Assembly: GCA_028015205.1 (NCBI GenBank)
Contig: CM051517.1
Coordinates: 52,575,455 to 52,639,454, forward strand
Origin: Mytilisepta virgata
Taxonomy: Eukaryota; Mollusca; Bivalvia; Mytilida; Mytilidae
DNA length: 64,000 nt
Reading direction: 5' to 3'
Part shown: positions 61,253 through 64,000 of the stretch, one piece after another
Layout of the letters: the number at the start of each line of letters is the position of its first letter
Position numbering within the stretch: the first letter of the stretch is position 1
Position numbers and translations under genes: made by a program
The notes under the pieces: generated by a model
Databases searched by the model: none
What the model saw: the letters and a program-made list of their open reading frames with translations, nothing else
Told to the model about the DNA's origin: nothing

Positions 61253-61505
61253 CATAAATGGTTCTACGATAGAACCATCCAGAATGGTTCTAGGGTAGAA
61301 GTGTTATTAATGGTTCTAGGGTAGAACTGTCATAAATGGTTCTAGGGTAGAACCGTCCAGAATGGTTCTCGTATAGAACTGTCACAAATGGTTCTAGGTC
61401 AGTACACACCATGTTATAAACGGTTCTAAAGGTGCCAGGATGACAGTTCTAGAACAGTTCTTCTGAGAGTTTAGGATAGTTCTAATGAGAGGTTAGAACT
61501 GAGCT
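61253..61505. repeat. Array of self-complementary GGTTCTA(N)TAGAACC units
   Basis: About six units of 26-30 bp, each built as ataaatggttctagggtaga plus acc/act plus gtc, occur between 61253 and 61400. Each unit is itself a short hairpin (ggttcta-ggg-tagaacc). Decayed half-units (ggttctaaag, agttctagaacagttcttct, gttctaatgagaggttagaa) continue to 61500. Confidence 0.85.
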
Positions 61506-62501
61506 CAACTGTATACGAGTCCTTTAACCATTCTTTATTTTCCCACCGATCTAAAATCTCTAATCTTCTTCATCATATTGAAAGTAATTCAACGAGTGAC
61601 GAACTAAATTTTGATTAAGCAACATATAATAGAAATGTCAAATAACCATTTGATTTTTAGGGAAGGGATATTTTTTTTAACTCGGACTATTGTTTCGGAT
61701 TTACATTTCAACAAGCCTTTGAATATATTTTTTTTCCTATAAACAAACAGTAAACACCTAACATGTAAGATGATTTGATAGAGGCACCATATTAAGTAAA
61801 TTACTGTGATATTTTAGTGCTAATGTCCCATAAGTTAGGATTATGGTGACGTGATTTATCTGTTCGACACAATACAAAATTTTGTAATTCAGTTAATGTA
61901 GTTTGATGGTTTAAAAACGGACAAGCGAGACAAGATAAAAATCCAAAAACCCCTTGGGAGTTGACGTCTATGATTGCATAACAATAACATGGTATGATTG
62001 CTCTAATAATTAGTCTTTTATCCAATATAAAACACATTAAAAGTGAAACTTATGAGGTTTGAAATTATTCAGTATTTAAATGAGTTATTGGTTTAGATCA
62101 TGTAGATATATGTATAATTCAATGTTTTGGGACAAAGCAATGGAGAAAAAGGGCACGTCAGATATATGTCATTATTAGAATGTTTGAATTTGATTTCTTC
62201 TTTTCCTTCTCTTTCGAAAAAATCTTTAGTCTATCATAAATAATTATTTATATGAGTAGGTAATATTGCGTCCAGTTGACCTGATAGTAACTGAATAAAA
62301 ACATAAATACATCTCTGCTAAAAGTTTAGAGATTATAAAAATGCCCAAGAGCATTGTATAACCCTCAATATAATATATTTTTTAAAACAATATTTATAAT
62401 AATTGTTATGTCGTACTATATATTATGAATAAATGTGGTTCTGGTCGACAGAAAGGTATGAGCAGGAATAGAAAATAGATTACTTTTATTGTTTGAAAAT
62501 C

Positions 62502-62586
62502 ATGTCAGCACTTCGGGAATACATGAGCTTGATTAAAGAATTACACGAATTAATAGAAGAAGGAAAAACACATGGTCGATTAGCAG
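62502..62586 (+). CDS. Candidate first or internal coding exon, unidentified
   Basis: The plus strand reads MSALREYMSLIKELHELIEE then GKTHGRLA and stops at a GT donor (gcag/gttagt), phase 1. The composition (a charged amphipathic helix with even residue use) looks more like real coding than the surrounding AT-rich DNA. Alternatively an acceptor 'gaaaatcatgtcag' would make it an internal exon starting at 62509. I do not recognise the protein. The next exon would lie beyond the pearl-like element to the right, perhaps outside the window. Confidence 0.35.
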
Positions 62587-62679
62587 GTTAGTCATCTTCT
62601 ACAAATTTACATAGCACACAATTTATTCACTCCGCTGTATACATGATCGTATAAATATAACAAGTCTCCCAGGAACCTT

Positions 62680-63305
62680 TATCGCTCACATGGACCATCT
62701 CCATGTTGACTGACAGCCTGGAACACTGCTGACAAGTTCCAATCGGCTCTCTCGTTTCAAACAAGAAGATTTTCCAGTGAACGTTCCTATTAGGTCTTAT
62801 GTTTAACTCTGGCAGCCATCTTCAATCGGATATAATTCTGAAAGAGAACCAAATAATGACAATTGCTGCTAACTTTTGTTCCAATTGGCCAAGTGATTTC
62901 AGACGAGAAGATTTTTAAGTAAATTGTTCATATTGTCCTATGTTAATCTATGTTTGGCTCTTGCACTCATCTTGGAAGGCGGACGGGGTCATTGGAAAGA
63001 GAACCACATAATAACCATTGCTGCCAAGTTTGTTCCAATTGGCCGAGTGGTTTCAGACAAAAAGATGTTTAAGTAAATTTCCCATAGGGTCCTATGTTTA
63101 ACAATGTTCTGCTCTGGTGGACAAGTTGGATGACAGACCGGGTCATCGGATACGATTCTGAAATAGGACCACCTAAGGACCATTGCTGCTAAGTTTTGTT
63201 ATAATTGGATGAGTGGTTTCAGAGGAGATATTCGTTAAAGGAAAGTTTACGATGACGAACGTCGGAAGTGAATCGATGACAATAGCTCACATGTTCCTTT
63301 GGTCC
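62680..63305 (+). mobile_element. Pearl-like tandem-core element, copy 3
   Basis: About 3.5 units of 145-165 bp are keyed on 'ttccaattggccaagtggtt' plus 'tcaga', at 62736, 62880, 63034 and 63199. Each has 'gtcctatgtttaac' and 'gggtcatcggatacgattct' variants. It ends with 'acgatgacgaacgtcggaag' and 'gatgacaatagctcacatg', matching the end of copy 1 (2640-2730: acgacgg tract, then 'gatggcaatagctgacgtgg'). The ACGG tract is much eroded here. Confidence 0.7.
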
Positions 63306-63369
63306 AGCTTAGCTAAAAAGATATGTATATTTATTAAAGGAAAAATTAAATTCGGACGTCTTTAATTTC

Positions 63370-63716
63370 AACTTTCTTTTTTTTAAATTTCAAATACAAA
63401 TTTAAAAATGAAAATTGAAAAAGCAAATTTCAAATTTCATTTTTCAATTTTCAAATGAAAATTAAAGAATGAAAAATGAAAAAGCAAGTTGTAAATTTAA
63501 TTTTTCAATTTTCAAATCAAAATTGAAAAATGAAAAAGCAATATTAAAATTTCATTTTTAAATTTTCAGTTTTCAAATCAAAATTGAAAAATGAAAAATG
63601 GAAAAGCAAGTTGCAAATTTAATTTTTCAATTTTCAAATTAAAATTGAAAAATGAAAAATGAAAAGCAAGTGGTAAATTTCATTTTTTAATTTTCAGATA
63701 AAAATTGAAAAATGTT
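63370..63716. repeat. Palindromic AT-rich satellite-like array, about 60-bp units
   Basis: Five units are marked by 'aaaagcaa' near 63422, 63483, 63537, 63605 and 63665 (spacing 54-68). Each unit carries aaatttcatttttcaatttt followed by tcaaatgaaaattgaaaaat, so each is an inverted repeat able to form a hairpin of about 20 bp. It uses almost only A and T, with C and G at fixed places. Confidence 0.88.
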
Positions 63717-64000
63717 TAGCCGCTTTATACACGGGCCTGCATCAATTCCAATGCATTGATAAAAAATGTAAGGTATTCCATCGCGTTAGAAATTTAGTCT
63801 TCAAGGTGAAGCGACGTACATTTGTAAAATTTCTTACACTCGAGAAAGATATTCCGACCGTTCATATTTGTCAAATTTAAAGTCCAATTAAGTACAATGT
63901 AAGAAAATGCAATCGATACAATGTGAAGCAATCAACTATTGATCAAAATTTAGTTAAAAAATGTACACTAATTTTGCTAAGCATTTGAAGAATCTTATCT

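Overview
The window looks like a piece of an AT-rich animal nuclear genome, most likely a bivalve mollusc. The evidence is an intron-split immunoglobulin-superfamily gene, tRNA-derived SINEs with intact target-site duplications, 'pearl'-type tandem-core elements ending in ACGG-rich tails (a bivalve family), and decayed retroelement and hAT-like relics. Nothing bacterial or viral stands out: there are no operons and no long ORFs. The species cannot be named from the sequence alone.

Main gene. On the minus strand four exons fit together with GT/AG borders and matching phases. They are a signal-peptide exon (32644-32719), the first half of Ig domain 1 (24029-24150), the second half of Ig domain 1 (20277-20493) and a whole Ig domain 2 (17602-17922). 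Joined, they give 245 codons plus one base. The two-Ig architecture and the internal motifs match the Dpr / DIP-partner and nematode zig-8 group of secreted or membrane-tethered neuronal recognition proteins. The C-terminal exon, expected to carry a GPI or membrane tail, was not found in 1-17.6 kb.

Layout. 0-5 kb: retroelement 3' ends, two frameshifted pieces of a hAT-transposase-like gene, a pearl-like element and an 84-bp minisatellite. 6.8-16.9 kb: foldback elements, a repeat family that recurs at 55 kb, and a SINE. 17.6-32.7 kb: the Dpr-like gene, whose introns hold a SINE with perfect 10-bp duplications, a TIR element, a nearly identical 224-bp tandem duplication, a 41-bp minisatellite and a retroelement tail. 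32.7-47.2 kb: mostly featureless AT-rich DNA with several SINEs (one with perfect 11-bp duplications) and foldbacks. 47.8-51.7 kb: a second pearl-like element and two more retroelement C-terminal relics. 55-64 kb: a SINE-like composite, an LTR-retrotransposon primer-binding site matching tRNA-Leu, an array of self-complementary GGTTCTA/TAGAACC units, a small candidate coding exon, a third pearl-like element and a palindromic AT-rich array at the right end.

Across the whole window the palindrome TACATGTA is strikingly common. I found no CRISPR array, no intact free-standing tRNA and no rRNA. All coordinates of repeats were judged by eye and may be off by several bases.
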